DNA from: Streptomyces sp. AA1529 | Lineage (GTDB): Bacteria > Actinomycetota > Actinomycetes > Streptomycetales > Streptomycetaceae | Assembly (NCBI RefSeq): GCF_000280905.1 | Contig: NZ_ALAP01000026.1 | Location: forward strand, 1-38,828 | Length of the DNA stretch: 38,828 nucleotides | Direction: 5' to 3' | Shown: positions 8,334 through 17,693 of the stretch, one piece after another | Numbering within the stretch: the first letter of the stretch is position 1 | How the letters are laid out: each line of letters begins with the position of its first letter | Position numbers and translations under genes: made by a program | The notes under the pieces: model-generated | The model's database searches: none | Seen by the model: the letters and a program-made list of their open reading frames with translations, nothing else | What the model was told of the DNA's origin: nothing

Positions 8334-9305
8334 GTGACCACCAACGAGCGGCCCATCGGCGAACGCCACAATCCGGTGATGCTCCGGCGCACCCTGGACC
8401 TGCTCGCCCCCGCGCTGGCGGAGCCCGGCGCGACCGTCGTCGACTGCACCCTGGGCCTGGGCGGCCACAGCGAGGCGCTGCTGTCCACCTTCCCGGCGGC
8501 GCGCCTCATCGGCCTGGACCGGGACCCGGCGGCACTCGAACTCGCGGGCGAACGACTGGCCCCCTACGCCGACCGGGCCACGCTGGTGCACGCCGTCTAC
8601 GACGAGCTGCCGCAGGTGCTCTCCCGGCTGGAGGTGCCGCGCGTCCAGGGGGTCCTCTTCGATCTGGGGGTCTCCTCGCTCCAGCTGGACGAGGCCGACC
8701 GGGGCTTCGCCTACTCCCAGGACGCGCCGCTGGACATGCGCATGGACCAGACGAGCGGGCCCGGCGCGGCCGAGGTGCTCAACACCTACCCGCCGGGCGA
8801 CCTGGTGCGCATCCTGCGCTCCTACGGCGAGGAGAAGCAGGCCCGCCGGATCGTCGAGGCCGTCGTGCGGGAGCGCGAGAAGGAGCCGTTCACCCGCAGC
8901 GGCCGGCTGGTCGAGGTGATCCGGGAGGCGCTGCCGCAGGCCGCCAAGCGCACCGGCGGCAATCCGGCCAAGCGCACCTTCCAGGCGCTGCGCATCGAGG
9001 TCAACGGGGAGCTGGCGGTGCTGGAGCGGGCCCTGCCCGCCGCGCTGGAGGCGCTGGCGGTCGGCGGCCGGATGGTCGTCCTGGCCTACCACTCGCTGGA
9101 GGACCGGCTTGCCAAGCAGCTGTTCGCCACCGGCTCCCGCAACACGGCGCCGCCCGGACTGCCCGTCGTGCCCGAGCAGTACCAGCCCCGGCTGCGGCTG
9201 CTGACCCGCGGCGCCGAGCTGCCCACCGACGAGGAGATCGCCGAGAACCGGCGGGCGGCGCCGGCGCGGCTGCGCGCCGCCCAGCGGATCAGGGAGGCGA
9301 CATGA
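8334..9305 (+). CDS. rsmH: 16S rRNA (cytosine(1402)-N(4))-methyltransferase RsmH (MraW)
   Basis: A 323-residue protein that methylates N4 of C1402 in 16S rRNA using SAM. Family hallmarks are HNPVML (residues 12-17), the SAM motif [16 protein letters not shown] (35-50), LDRDPAA (61-67), [29 protein letters not shown] and LAYHSLEDR. The GTG start is preceded by GAGAGGG. It is the first gene of the dcw cluster here; mraZ, which usually precedes it, is not in the window. Its TGA overlaps an ATG that opens a 10-codon ORF leading to ftsL. Confidence 0.97.
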   Translation: MTTNERPIGERHNPVMLRRTLDLLAPALAEPGATVVDCTLGLGGHSEALLSTFPAARLIGLDRDPAALELAGERLAPYADRATLVHAVYDELPQVLSRLEVPRVQGVLFDLGVSSLQLDEADRGFAYSQDAPLDMRMDQTSGPGAAEVLNTYPPGDLVRILRSYGEEKQARRIVEAVVREREKEPFTRSGRLVEVIREALPQAAKRTGGNPAKRTFQALRIEVNGELAVLERALPAALEALAVGGRMVVLAYHSLEDRLAKQLFATGSRNTAPPGLPVVPEQYQPRLRLLTRGAELPTDEEIAENRRAAPARLRAAQRIREAT

Positions 9306-9334
9306 CGGGCCGCCGCATCCGGGAGGGGACATGA
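9302..9334 (+). other. 10-codon bridge ORF between rsmH and ftsL
   Basis: ATG 9302 overlaps the rsmH stop (ATGA), reads [10 protein letters not shown] and stops at TGA 9332-9334, which overlaps the ftsL ATG (again ATGA). It is preceded by GGGAGG (9292-9297). The rsmH end and the ftsL start are near-identical copies of one 29-base unit: ATCAGGGAGGCGACATGAC and ATCCGGGAGGGGACATGAC. The peptide itself is unlikely to have a function; the arrangement may couple translation of rsmH to ftsL. Confidence 0.45.
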
Positions 9335-9702
9335 CAGCGCAGCAGCGCCTCGCGCGGCTGGCCCGGCTGGTCCCCGTCGGGGGCTCGCCGGCCGCCCGGG
9401 CTCCGTTCGTCCTGCTGATCGTCCTGCTGCTGGGCAGCGGTCTGCTGGCCCTGCTGCTGCTGAACGCCTCCCTGAACAAGGGCTCCTTCCAGCTCAGCAG
9501 GCTGGAGAAGCAGACGGAGGAGCTGACCGACCAGCAGCAGGCCCTCCAGCAGGAGGTGGACGGCTACTCCGCGCCGGACCGGCTGGAGGAGCGGGCCCGG
9601 GAGCAGGGCCTGGTCCCCGGCGACACCCCCGTCTTCCTGGACCCCGACGGCTCCGTGCGCGGCGATCCCCGCCCGGCACGCGGCGAGCAGGAGGACCCGT
9701 GA
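9331..9702 (+). CDS. ftsL: cell division protein FtsL
   Basis: A 123-residue bitopic membrane protein: a short basic cytoplasmic N-terminus, one membrane helix (about residues 26-45, very Leu-rich), then an extracytoplasmic coiled-coil (FQLSRLEKQTEELTDQQQAL, about 53-78) and a Pro/Asp-rich tail. This is the FtsL/DivIC topology; sequence conservation in the family is low, so the call rests on topology and position between rsmH and ftsI. FtsL works with DivIC and FtsQ to activate FtsW-FtsI at the septum. GGGAGGGG precedes the ATG by a few bases. The stop overlaps the ftsI GTG by four bases. Confidence 0.9.
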   Translation: MTAQQRLARLARLVPVGGSPAARAPFVLLIVLLLGSGLLALLLLNASLNKGSFQLSRLEKQTEELTDQQQALQQEVDGYSAPDRLEERAREQGLVPGDTPVFLDPDGSVRGDPRPARGEQEDP

Positions 9703-11765
9703 GCGAGCGTCCCCGCCGGCCGGACCGCGGCGCCCGCCGGAGCCCCCGGCCGGCGTCCGGGCAGGACCGGGCCGCCGACCGGGACCGCACCCCGGACCGG
9801 GACCGGGCCGCGAAGCCGCGCCGGGTCCCCGGACCGGGCCGGCCGGCCCCGGCCGCGGCGTCCCGCGGCGCACGGCCCCCCGCGGCGCGCCGGGGCGGCG
9901 GCAGCCGTCCCCCGCGGGGCGGCGGGGCGCGGCTGCGGCTGGTGAACCCGCGGCCCCGGCTGCGGCTGGTCGCCGTGGGGCTGACGCTGGTCATGCTGGT
10001 CTTCACGGTGCGGCTGCTGCAGGTCCAGGCCGTGGACGCGAGCGCGTTCGCGGACAAGGCCGCCGTCAACCGCTACATCACCGTCCCCCTCGCCGCCGAG
10101 CGGGGCACCATCAGCGCCCGGGACGGCTCCGCGCTGGCGAGCACGGTGGACGCCCACGACATCACCGCCGACCCGTATCTGTTCGGCCCGGAGCAGACGA
10201 AGATCGACGATGCCCCCGAGCGGGCCGCCGAACTGCTGGCGCCGCTGCTCGACAAGAAGCCCGCCGAACTGGCCGGGAAGCTCTCGCGCAAGGGCACCCG
10301 CTATGTGCTGCTCGCCCGGCAGCAGACCCCGCAGACCTGGCGCAAGATCAAGAAGCTCAAGGCGCGGCTCGCCGACGAGGCCGCGGCGGCGCCCGGGGGC
10401 GGGAAGCCCGACGTGCTGGCCGGGATCTACCAGGAGAAGCACGCCAAACGGGTCTACCCGAACAAGGAGCTGGCCGCCACCGTGCTCGGCTTCGTCAACT
10501 CCGCCGGCAAGGGCGGCGCCGGTCTGGAGGCGAAGCTGAACAGCACGCTGGCGGGGAAGGACGGCAAGGTCACCTACGCCCAGTCCGGCGGCCGCCAGGT
10601 CCCCACCGCGGGCGTCCGCGAGCAGGCGGCCGAGCCGGGCTCCGACGTGGAGCTCACCCTGGACCGCGACATCCAGTGGTCCGCGCAGCAGGCCATCTCC
10701 GACCAGGTGGCCGAGTCACATGCCGACAGCGGCTACGTGGTCGTGCAGGACACCAGGACCGGCCAGTTGCTCGGCATGGCCAGCGCGCCGGGCTTCGACC
10801 CGAACGACATCCGCGGCGCGAAGGTCGACTCCTTCGGCAGCCCCGCGGTCCAGGACGCCTACGAGCCCGGTTCCACCAGCAAGGTGATGTCGATGGCCGC
10901 CGTCCTGGAGGAGGGCAAGGCCACTCCCCGGACGGCGGTCACGGTGCCCAACCGGCTCAAGCGTGCCGACCGTTCCTTCGCCGACGACATCGACCACTCC
11001 ACCTGGCACCTGACCCTCAACGGTGTCCTGGCCAAATCCAGCAACATCGGCACCATCCTCGCCACCGAGCAGCTCGGCAGCACGCAGCAGCAGACCAACA
11101 AGGTCCTCTACCGCTATCTGCGCAAGTTCGGCATCGGCCGGCCCACCGGGCTCGACTTCCCCGGTGAGACGAACGGCCTGCTGGCCGAGCCCGGCAAGTG
11201 GAGCGCCTCCCAGCAGTACACGATCCCCTTCGGCCAGGGCCTGTCCCTGAACGCCGTGCAGGCCGCCTCCATCTACTCCACCATCGCCAACGGCGGGGAG
11301 CGGATCGCCCCCACGCTCGTCCGCGGCACCACCGGCCCGGACGGCCGCTTCCGGCCCGCCGACGCACCGGACAAGCGCCGGGTGGTCAGCGAGAAGACGG
11401 CCAGGACTCTCTCTCGGATGCTGGAATCCGTCGTCTCCGACATGGAGGGCACCGGAACCACCGCCAAGATCCCCGGCTACCGCGTCGCGGGGAAGACCGG
11501 TACGGCCAACCGGGTGGATCCCGAGACCGGCCGCTACCACGGCTACACCTCCTCCTTCGCCGGGTTCGCGCCCGCCGACAAGCCCCGGATCACCGTCTAC
11601 TGCGCCGTCCAGAACCCCAAGAAGGGCAGCTACTTCGGCAGCGACGTGTGCGGTCCCGTCTACAAGAAGGTCATGAAGTTCTCCCTCAAGACCCTGCAGA
11701 TCCCCCCGACGGGGGCCAAGCCCGCGAAGCTGCCCGTGCTCGCGGGGAAGAGCCGGGACGACTGA
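9699..11765 (+). CDS. ftsI: septal penicillin-binding protein FtsI (PBP3, class B)
   Basis: A 688-residue septal DD-transpeptidase that cross-links new peptidoglycan. A long basic N-terminal tail (about 85 residues with DRDRT/DRDRA repeats and many Arg-Pro) precedes the membrane helix at about 88-107, then the PBP dimerisation domain and the transpeptidase. Catalytic motifs are Ser392-x-x-Lys395 (EPGSTSK), Ser447-Ser-Asn449 (KSSN) and Lys599-Thr-Gly601 (AGKTGTA). The length is near that of mycobacterial PBPB. The GTG overlaps the ftsL stop (GTGA), which fixes the start. The unusual length and charge of the cytoplasmic tail set it apart from E. coli FtsI. Confidence 0.97.
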   Translation: MSERPRRPDRGARRSPRPASGQDRAADRDRTPDRDRAAKPRRVPGPGRPAPAAASRGARPPAARRGGGSRPPRGGGARLRLVNPRPRLRLVAVGLTLVMLVFTVRLLQVQAVDASAFADKAAVNRYITVPLAAERGTISARDGSALASTVDAHDITADPYLFGPEQTKIDDAPERAAELLAPLLDKKPAELAGKLSRKGTRYVLLARQQTPQTWRKIKKLKARLADEAAAAPGGGKPDVLAGIYQEKHAKRVYPNKELAATVLGFVNSAGKGGAGLEAKLNSTLAGKDGKVTYAQSGGRQVPTAGVREQAAEPGSDVELTLDRDIQWSAQQAISDQVAESHADSGYVVVQDTRTGQLLGMASAPGFDPNDIRGAKVDSFGSPAVQDAYEPGSTSKVMSMAAVLEEGKATPRTAVTVPNRLKRADRSFADDIDHSTWHLTLNGVLAKSSNIGTILATEQLGSTQQQTNKVLYRYLRKFGIGRPTGLDFPGETNGLLAEPGKWSASQQYTIPFGQGLSLNAVQAASIYSTIANGGERIAPTLVRGTTGPDGRFRPADAPDKRRVVSEKTARTLSRMLESVVSDMEGTGTTAKIPGYRVAGKTGTANRVDPETGRYHGYTSSFAGFAPADKPRITVYCAVQNPKKGSYFGSDVCGPVYKKVMKFSLKTLQIPPTGAKPAKLPVLAGKSRDD

Positions 11766-11863
11766 GTCATGCGCCACGTGAGAACGATCACTGAGAGCGA
11801 GTACAACCCCCCGGGGCCCGCACCGCCGCGCCCCTCGCTTCGCGGCGCGGGCGCCCCGCCCGG

Positions 11864-11869
11864 TACGCT
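11864..11869 (+). promoter_or_regulatory. -10 element of a probable internal, leaderless murE promoter
   Basis: TACGCT (TAnnnT) is followed by seven bases and then GTG 11877. This would start a murE transcript at or next to the start codon, inside the dcw cluster. The -35 region is too GC-rich to identify. Confidence 0.45.
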
Positions 11870-11876
11870 CACCGCC

Positions 11877-13637
11877 GTGCCACAAGCTGATCAGACCTCC
11901 CCCGAGTCCTTCCCCGGGCCGCCCCGCCCCGCACGGGTCGCACCCGTTCCGCTCGCGGAGCTGGCCCGGCTGCTGGACGCCGACGCGTCCGCGCCCGGTT
12001 CCGGCGATGCGCCGCAAGGGGGCGGAGCGGCGGACGCCGGCGTGTCCGTCACCGGCATCACCCACGACTCGCGCGCCGTGCGTCCCGGCGACATCTACGC
12101 CGCGCTGCCCGGCGCCCGGCTGCACGGCGCCGACTTCGTCGAGCAGGCCCAGAGCCTGGGCGCCGCCGCGGTGCTGACCGACCCCGGGGGCACGGCGCGG
12201 GCCGAGGCCACCGGGCTGCCGGTGCTGACGGTGCCCGACCCGCGCGGCCGGATGGGGGAGCTGGCCGCCACCATCTACGGCACCCCCGGCGACGATCTGC
12301 TCCAGATCGGCATCACCGGCACCTCCGGCAAGACGACGACCGCCTACCTGGTGGACGGCGGGCTGCGCAAGGCCGCCGAGAAGGGCGAGCCGCGCACCGC
12401 GGGCACCGTGGACGGCGGAGGGCTGACCGGGCTGATCGGCACCGTCGAGTCGCGGATCGGCGACGAGCGGATCAAGTCGGAGCGCACCACGCCCGAAGCC
12501 ACCGACCTGCAGGCGCTGTTCGGCGTGATGCGCGAGCGCGGGGTGGGCTCGGTGACGATGGAGGTCTCCAGCCACGCGCTGGTCCTCGGCCGGGTCGACG
12601 GCTGCGTCTTCGACGTCGCGGTGTTCAACAACCTCAGCCCCGAACACCTCGACTTCCACCCGGACATGGAGGACTACTTCCAGGCCAAGCGGCAGCTCTT
12701 CACCCCGGAGCGCTCGCGGGCCGCGGTGGTCAACTTCGACGACGAGTACGGCTTCCGGCTGCTGACCGAACTGCGCGGCGAGGGCCGCCCGGTCACCACC
12801 TTCTCCGCCGAGGGCCACCCGGACGCGGACTGGCGGGCCCGGGACGTGGAGGTCGGCCCGCTCGGCTCGACGTTCACCGCGGTGGGACCCGACGGCCGGG
12901 AAGTGCTGGCCGCCGCGCCGCTCGCGGGGCCCTTCAACGTGGCCAACGCGCTGGCCGCGCTCACCGCGCTGGTCGTCGCCGGGATCGATCCGAGCACGGC
13001 CGCCGAGGGCATCGGCACCGTCCCGGGGGTTCCCGGCCGGCTGCAGCGGGTGGACGCCGGGCAGGACTACCTGGCCATCGTCGACTACGCCCACAAGACG
13101 GACGCCGTGGAGTCGGTGCTCTACGCCGTCCGGAAGGTGACCGAGGGCGCCGTGCACGCCGTCCTGGGCTGCGGCGGCGACCGTGACCCGCACAAGCGGC
13201 CCGGCATGGGCGCGGCGCTCGCCCGGCTGTCCGACACCGCGGTGCTCACCTCCGACAACCCGCGCTCGGAGGATCCGCTCGCCATCCTGGCCACCATGCT
13301 CCGCGGCGCCTCCGAGGTGCCGGCCTACGAGCGCGGCACCGTGCTCCTGGAGGAGGACCGCGCCGCTGCGATCCGGGCCGCCGTCGGTCGCGCCGCGCCC
13401 GGCGACACCGTCCTCGTCCTGGGCAAGGGCCACGAGCAGGGCCAGGACATCGCCGGAGTGGTGCGCCCCTTCGACGACGTCCAGGTGCTGCACGACGCCG
13501 TCCGCGCCCGGGCCGCCGAGCAGGCCGCGGCCGCTCCGGCGGCACCGCCGTCCCCGTCCCCCGTGTCCGCCTCCGACCCCCTGTCTTCTTCGTCCCCTTC
13601 CGTCGAGCACCACCGGACAGACAACCAGAAGCGATGA
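11877..13637 (+). CDS. murE: UDP-N-acetylmuramoyl-tripeptide synthetase MurE (diaminopimelate-adding)
   Basis: Adds diaminopimelate to UDP-MurNAc-L-Ala-D-Glu with ATP, in the cytoplasm. At 586 residues it has the Mur substrate domain (ITHDSRAVRPGD, 61-72), P-loop GTSGKTTT (148-155), central NFDDEYG region, and DNPRSEDP (460-467), the motif of DAP-adding rather than Lys-adding MurE. Streptomyces use LL-DAP, an established fact not visible here. A Gly/Lys-rich insertion (about 165-184) and an Ala/Pro/Ser tail of about 45 residues look lineage-specific. I start at GTG 11877 because a TACGCT box sits seven bases upstream; the alternative ATG at 11769 adds 36 poorly conserved residues. The stop overlaps the murF start (ATGA). 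Confidence 0.94.
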   Translation: MPQADQTSPESFPGPPRPARVAPVPLAELARLLDADASAPGSGDAPQGGGAADAGVSVTGITHDSRAVRPGDIYAALPGARLHGADFVEQAQSLGAAAVLTDPGGTARAEATGLPVLTVPDPRGRMGELAATIYGTPGDDLLQIGITGTSGKTTTAYLVDGGLRKAAEKGEPRTAGTVDGGGLTGLIGTVESRIGDERIKSERTTPEATDLQALFGVMRERGVGSVTMEVSSHALVLGRVDGCVFDVAVFNNLSPEHLDFHPDMEDYFQAKRQLFTPERSRAAVVNFDDEYGFRLLTELRGEGRPVTTFSAEGHPDADWRARDVEVGPLGSTFTAVGPDGREVLAAAPLAGPFNVANALAALTALVVAGIDPSTAAEGIGTVPGVPGRLQRVDAGQDYLAIVDYAHKTDAVESVLYAVRKVTEGAVHAVLGCGGDRDPHKRPGMGAALARLSDTAVLTSDNPRSEDPLAILATMLRGASEVPAYERGTVLLEEDRAAAIRAAVGRAAPGDTVLVLGKGHEQGQDIAGVVRPFDDVQVLHDAVRARAAEQAAAAPAAPPSPSPVSASDPLSSSSPSVEHHRTDNQKR

Positions 13638-15067
13638 TCCCCCTCTCCCTCGCAGAGATCGCCGCCCTCACCGGCGGACGGCAGCACGACATAACGGACC
13701 CGGACGCGCGGATCACCGGGCCGGTGGTGATCGACTCCCGGGAAGCGGTCCCCGGCACGCTCTTCGCGGCGTTCGCCGGTGAGCGTGCCGACGGCCATGA
13801 CTTCGCCGCCGGCGCCGTGGCCTCCGGTGCCGTCGCCGTGCTCGCCACCCGACCGGTCGGTGTCCCGGCGGTCGTCGTCGACGACGTCACCCGCGCCCTG
13901 GGTGCGCTGGCCCGGCATGCCGTGCGGACGCTCGGCACCCAGGTCGTCGCGCTGACCGGGTCCAGCGGCAAGACCAGCACCAAGGATCTGCTCGCCCAGT
14001 TGCTGGGGCGGCTGGGGCCCACGGTGTGGCCGGAAGGCTCCCAGAACAACGAGATCGGTCTGCCGCTGACGGCCCTGCGCGCCGACGAGACCACCCGGCA
14101 CCTGGTGCTGGAGATGGGCGCCCGCGGCATCGGCCACATCCGCTATCTCACCGAGCTGACACCGCCGCGGATCGGGGTGGTGCTCAATGTCGGCACGGCC
14201 CACATCGGCGAGTTCGGCGGGCGGGAGCAGATCGCCCAGGCCAAGGGCGAACTGGTGGAGAACCTGCCCTCGGCCGAGGAGGGGGGAGTGGCGGTGCTCA
14301 ACGCCGACGACCCCTTCGTCCGTGCCATGGCCGCCAGGACGAGCGCCCGGGTCGTGCTCTTCGGTGAGGCTCCGGAAGCGGACGTACGGGCCGAAAACGT
14401 GCGGTTGTCGGAACGCGGCACACCAGCTTTCACCCTTCACACACCTACCGGGTGCGGCGATGTGACCATGCGCCTGTACGGTGAGCACCACGTGTCGAAC
14501 GCGCTCGCCGCGGCGGCCGTCGCCCACCAACTGGGCATGCTCGCTGGGGACATCGCCGATGCGCTCTCCTCCGCGGACACGCTCTCCCGTTGGCGGATGG
14601 AGGTCACCGAGCGCGCCGACGGCGTCACGGTCGTCAACGACGCCTACAACGCCAATCCCGACTCCATGCGGGCAGCGCTCCGCGCGCTCTCCGCCATGGG
14701 GGAGGCGGCGAAGGCCCGGGGGGGCCGGACCTGGGCGGTGCTGGGCGAGATGGCCGAGCTCGGCGACGACGCGCTCGCCGAGCACGACGCGATCGGACGG
14801 CTCGCCGTCCGGCTCAACGTCAGCAAACTCGTGGCAGTCGGCGGCCGGGAGGCCGCCTGGCTCGACATGGGTGCCAAGAACGAGGGTTCGTGGGGTGAGG
14901 AGTCGGTGCATGTGTCCGGCACTGAGGCGGCCGTCGGCCTGCTGCGCGGGGAACTGCGCGCGGGAGATGTCGTACTGGTGAAGGCCTCCCGGTCGGTGGG
15001 GCTGGAGAAGGTGGCCGCGGCTCTCCTCGCGGACGGGTCCAGGGAGGGTGAGGGCGCCGCCCGATGA
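13634..15067 (+). CDS. murF: UDP-MurNAc-tripeptide--D-alanyl-D-alanine ligase MurF
   Basis: Adds D-Ala-D-Ala to complete the UDP-MurNAc pentapeptide. A 477-residue Mur ligase with [12 protein letters not shown] (33-44) in the substrate domain, P-loop GSSGKTS (109-115), [20 protein letters not shown], and [11 protein letters not shown] near the C-terminal domain, all typical of MurF. The ATG overlaps the murE stop (ATGA) and the stop overlaps the mraY start (ATGA), so translation is likely coupled through the three genes. Confidence 0.97.
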   Translation: MIPLSLAEIAALTGGRQHDITDPDARITGPVVIDSREAVPGTLFAAFAGERADGHDFAAGAVASGAVAVLATRPVGVPAVVVDDVTRALGALARHAVRTLGTQVVALTGSSGKTSTKDLLAQLLGRLGPTVWPEGSQNNEIGLPLTALRADETTRHLVLEMGARGIGHIRYLTELTPPRIGVVLNVGTAHIGEFGGREQIAQAKGELVENLPSAEEGGVAVLNADDPFVRAMAARTSARVVLFGEAPEADVRAENVRLSERGTPAFTLHTPTGCGDVTMRLYGEHHVSNALAAAAVAHQLGMLAGDIADALSSADTLSRWRMEVTERADGVTVVNDAYNANPDSMRAALRALSAMGEAAKARGGRTWAVLGEMAELGDDALAEHDAIGRLAVRLNVSKLVAVGGREAAWLDMGAKNEGSWGEESVHVSGTEAAVGLLRGELRAGDVVLVKASRSVGLEKVAAALLADGSREGEGAAR

Positions 15068-16134
15068 CGATGAAGCAGATCCTCTTCTCCGGGGTCATCG
15101 GCCTCTTCCTGTCCCTGATCGGGACCCCGCTGCTGATCAAGCTGCTCGCCAGACGGGGCTACGGCCAGTTCATCCGCGACGACGGCCCGCGCAACCACCA
15201 CAGCAAGCGCGGCACCCCCACGATGGGCGGTATCGCCTTCATCCTGGCGACGGTGCTCGCCTACGTGCTGACCAAGCTCATCACGGGGGAGCAGCCCAGC
15301 TTCTCCGGTGTGCTGGTGCTCTTCCTGTTCGCCGGGATGGGCCTGGTCGGCTTCCTCGACGACTACATCAAGATCGTCAAGCAGCGGAGCCTCGGGCTGC
15401 GCGCGAAGGCGAAGATGGCCGGCCAGCTCATCGTCGGTATCGCCTTCGCCCTCCTCGCACTCAGTTTCGAGGACGCCCGGCAGCTCACCCCGGCCTCCAC
15501 CAAGCTCTCCTTCACCCAGGACTTCGGCTGGGCACTGCCACCGGTGCTGTTCGTGGTCTGGGCGCTGTTCATGATCCTGGCCATGTCCAACGGCGTGAAC
15601 CTCACCGACGGTCTCGACGGCCTGGCGACCGGCGCCTCGGTGATGGTCTTCGGCGCCTATGTGTTCATCTGCGTCTGGGAGTACCAGGAGTCCTGCGCGC
15701 ACATCGCCACGGCCGGACCCGGCTGCTACGAGGTACGCGATCCACTCGACCTGGCCGTGGTCGCGGCCGCGCTGATGGGCGCCTGCTTCGGCTTCCTGTG
15801 GTGGAACACCTCCCCGGCGAAGATCTTCATGGGCGACACCGGCTCGCTGGCCCTGGGCGGCGCGCTGGCCGGGCTCGCCATCTGCTCCCGCACCGAGCTG
15901 CTGCTGGCGATCCTCGGCGGCCTGTTCGTGCTGATCACCATGTCCGTGGTGATCCAGGTCGGATCCTTCCGGCTCACCGGGAAGCGGGTCTTCAAGATGG
16001 CCCCGCTCCAGCACCACTTCGAACTCAAGGGGTGGTCCGAGGTCCTTGTGGTGGTGCGGTTCTGGATCATCCAGGGCATGTGCGCCATCGTCGGTGTCGG
16101 CATCTTCTACGCGGGCTGGGCGGCGAGCAAGTGA
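15064..16134 (+). CDS. mraY: phospho-N-acetylmuramoyl-pentapeptide transferase MraY
   Basis: Transfers phospho-MurNAc-pentapeptide to undecaprenyl phosphate, making lipid I at the membrane. A 356-residue polytopic protein with about ten membrane helices. Signatures are [18 protein letters not shown] (residues 39-56), FLDDYIKI (with the paired Asp), [15 protein letters not shown] and [14 protein letters not shown], followed by LQHHFE. Start and stop both overlap neighbours by four bases. Confidence 0.98.
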   Translation: MTMKQILFSGVIGLFLSLIGTPLLIKLLARRGYGQFIRDDGPRNHHSKRGTPTMGGIAFILATVLAYVLTKLITGEQPSFSGVLVLFLFAGMGLVGFLDDYIKIVKQRSLGLRAKAKMAGQLIVGIAFALLALSFEDARQLTPASTKLSFTQDFGWALPPVLFVVWALFMILAMSNGVNLTDGLDGLATGASVMVFGAYVFICVWEYQESCAHIATAGPGCYEVRDPLDLAVVAAALMGACFGFLWWNTSPAKIFMGDTGSLALGGALAGLAICSRTELLLAILGGLFVLITMSVVIQVGSFRLTGKRVFKMAPLQHHFELKGWSEVLVVVRFWIIQGMCAIVGVGIFYAGWAASK

Positions 16135-17645
16135 GCGAGGACCGGACGAACCTGGCGGAGCTGGGCGCCGAGCTGTCCGGAAAGCACGTCACCGTCGCCG
16201 GACTGGGCGTCAGCGGCATGCCCGCCGCCAAGGTGCTGCACCGGCTCGGGGCCCGGGTCACCGCCGTCAACGGCGGCGACGGCGAGGGCCCGCGCCGGCA
16301 GGCCGCCGAACTGGAGGCGCTCGGGATCACCGTGCGGCTCGGCGACGACCGCACCCTCCCCGAGGGCACCGAGCTGGTCGTCACCACCCCCGGCTTCAAG
16401 CCCACCAGCCCGCTCTTCGCGGCGGCGGCCGGGGCCGGGGTACCGGTGTGGGGCGACGTGGAGCTGGCCTGGCGGCTGCGCGGCCCCGGCAGCCCGCCGT
16501 GGCTCGCGGTCACCGGCACCAACGGCAAGACGACCACGGTCCGGATGCTGGCCTGCATTCTGCGCGCGGCCGGGCTGCGCACGGCCGCGGTCGGCAACAT
16601 CGGCGTCTCGCTCGTCGACGTCGTCCTGGGGCAGGAGCCCTACGGCGACCTGGACGTGCTCGCCGTCGAACTGTCCAGCTACCAGCTCCACTGGGCGCCC
16701 AGCCTGCGTGCGCACTCCGCCGCCGTGCTCAACCTCGCCCCCGACCACCTCGACTGGCACGGCTCCATGGAGGCGTACGCCGCCGCCAAGGGCCGCATCT
16801 ACGAGGGCAACCAGGTCGCCTGCGTCTACAACGCCGACGAGCCCGCCGGCCCGGACGCCGCGGCGCCCCGCACCGAGGACCTGGTGCGGGCCGCCGACGT
16901 GGTCGAGGGGGCGCGTGCCGTCGGCTTCACGCTCGGCACCCCGGCGCCCTCCCAACTCGGCGTGGTCGAGGGCGTCCTGGTGGACCGCGCTTTCGTCGCC
17001 GACCGCCGGGAGCAGGCGCAGGAACTGGCCGAGGTGGGCGACCTGAGCCCGGCGCCGGACGCCACCCCCGCCGTCCCCCCGGCGCCGCACAATGTCGCCA
17101 ACGCGCTCGCCGCCGCGGCGCTGGCCCGCGCCTTCGGGGTGCCGGCGGCCGCGGTACGGGACGGACTGCGCGCCTTCACCCCGGACGCGCACCGCATCAC
17201 CCGGATCGCCGAGGTGGACGGCGCCGCCTACGTCGACGACTCCAAGGCCACCAACACGCACGCCGCGGCGGCTTCGCTGGCCGCCTACCCCTCGGTGGTG
17301 TGGATCGCGGGCGGACTGGCCAAGGGGGCGACGTTCGGCGAACTGGTCGCCGGGGCCGCGCCCCGGCTGCGCGGTGTGGTGCTGCTGGGTGCCGACCGGG
17401 AGCTGATCCGGGAAGCGCTGCTGCGACACGCCCCCGATGTGCCGGTGGCCGACGTCGCCCGCACCGACACTGGGGCGATGGCGGAGGCCGTGCGCCGGGC
17501 CGCGGCCCTGGCGCGACCCGGCGATACCGTACTCCTGGCACCCGCGTGCGCCTCCATGGACATGTTCGTCAACTACAACGCACGCGGCGACGCGTTCGCC
17601 GATGCGGTCGAAGCTCTCGCCGCCGCGGGCCCGGGCGAGCAGTGA
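16131..17645 (+). CDS. murD: UDP-N-acetylmuramoylalanine--D-glutamate ligase MurD
   Basis: Adds D-Glu to UDP-MurNAc-L-Ala. A 504-residue Mur ligase: N-terminal Rossmann-like substrate domain ([17 protein letters not shown]), P-loop [42 protein letters not shown], and [12 protein letters not shown] in the C-terminal domain. The GTG overlaps the mraY stop (GTGA); upstream extension of the frame would run antisense-like through mraY and is rejected. A 48-base gap separates it from ftsW. A region around residues 275-310 (Ala/Pro-rich) is longer than in compact MurD proteins. Confidence 0.97.
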   Translation: MSEDRTNLAELGAELSGKHVTVAGLGVSGMPAAKVLHRLGARVTAVNGGDGEGPRRQAAELEALGITVRLGDDRTLPEGTELVVTTPGFKPTSPLFAAAAGAGVPVWGDVELAWRLRGPGSPPWLAVTGTNGKTTTVRMLACILRAAGLRTAAVGNIGVSLVDVVLGQEPYGDLDVLAVELSSYQLHWAPSLRAHSAAVLNLAPDHLDWHGSMEAYAAAKGRIYEGNQVACVYNADEPAGPDAAAPRTEDLVRAADVVEGARAVGFTLGTPAPSQLGVVEGVLVDRAFVADRREQAQELAEVGDLSPAPDATPAVPPAPHNVANALAAAALARAFGVPAAAVRDGLRAFTPDAHRITRIAEVDGAAYVDDSKATNTHAAAASLAAYPSVVWIAGGLAKGATFGELVAGAAPRLRGVVLLGADRELIREALLRHAPDVPVADVARTDTGAMAEAVRRAAALARPGDTVLLAPACASMDMFVNYNARGDAFADAVEALAAAGPGEQ

Positions 17646-17693
17646 CCCCGCTCCCCGCCGGCCGAGGACGGGGGTGAGACGGAGGGGATACGG

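Noticed and set aside
10716..13613. 965-codon open frame on the - strand
   Set aside because: Antisense to ftsI and murE; Gly/His/Gln-rich composition from mirrored codons, no domain.
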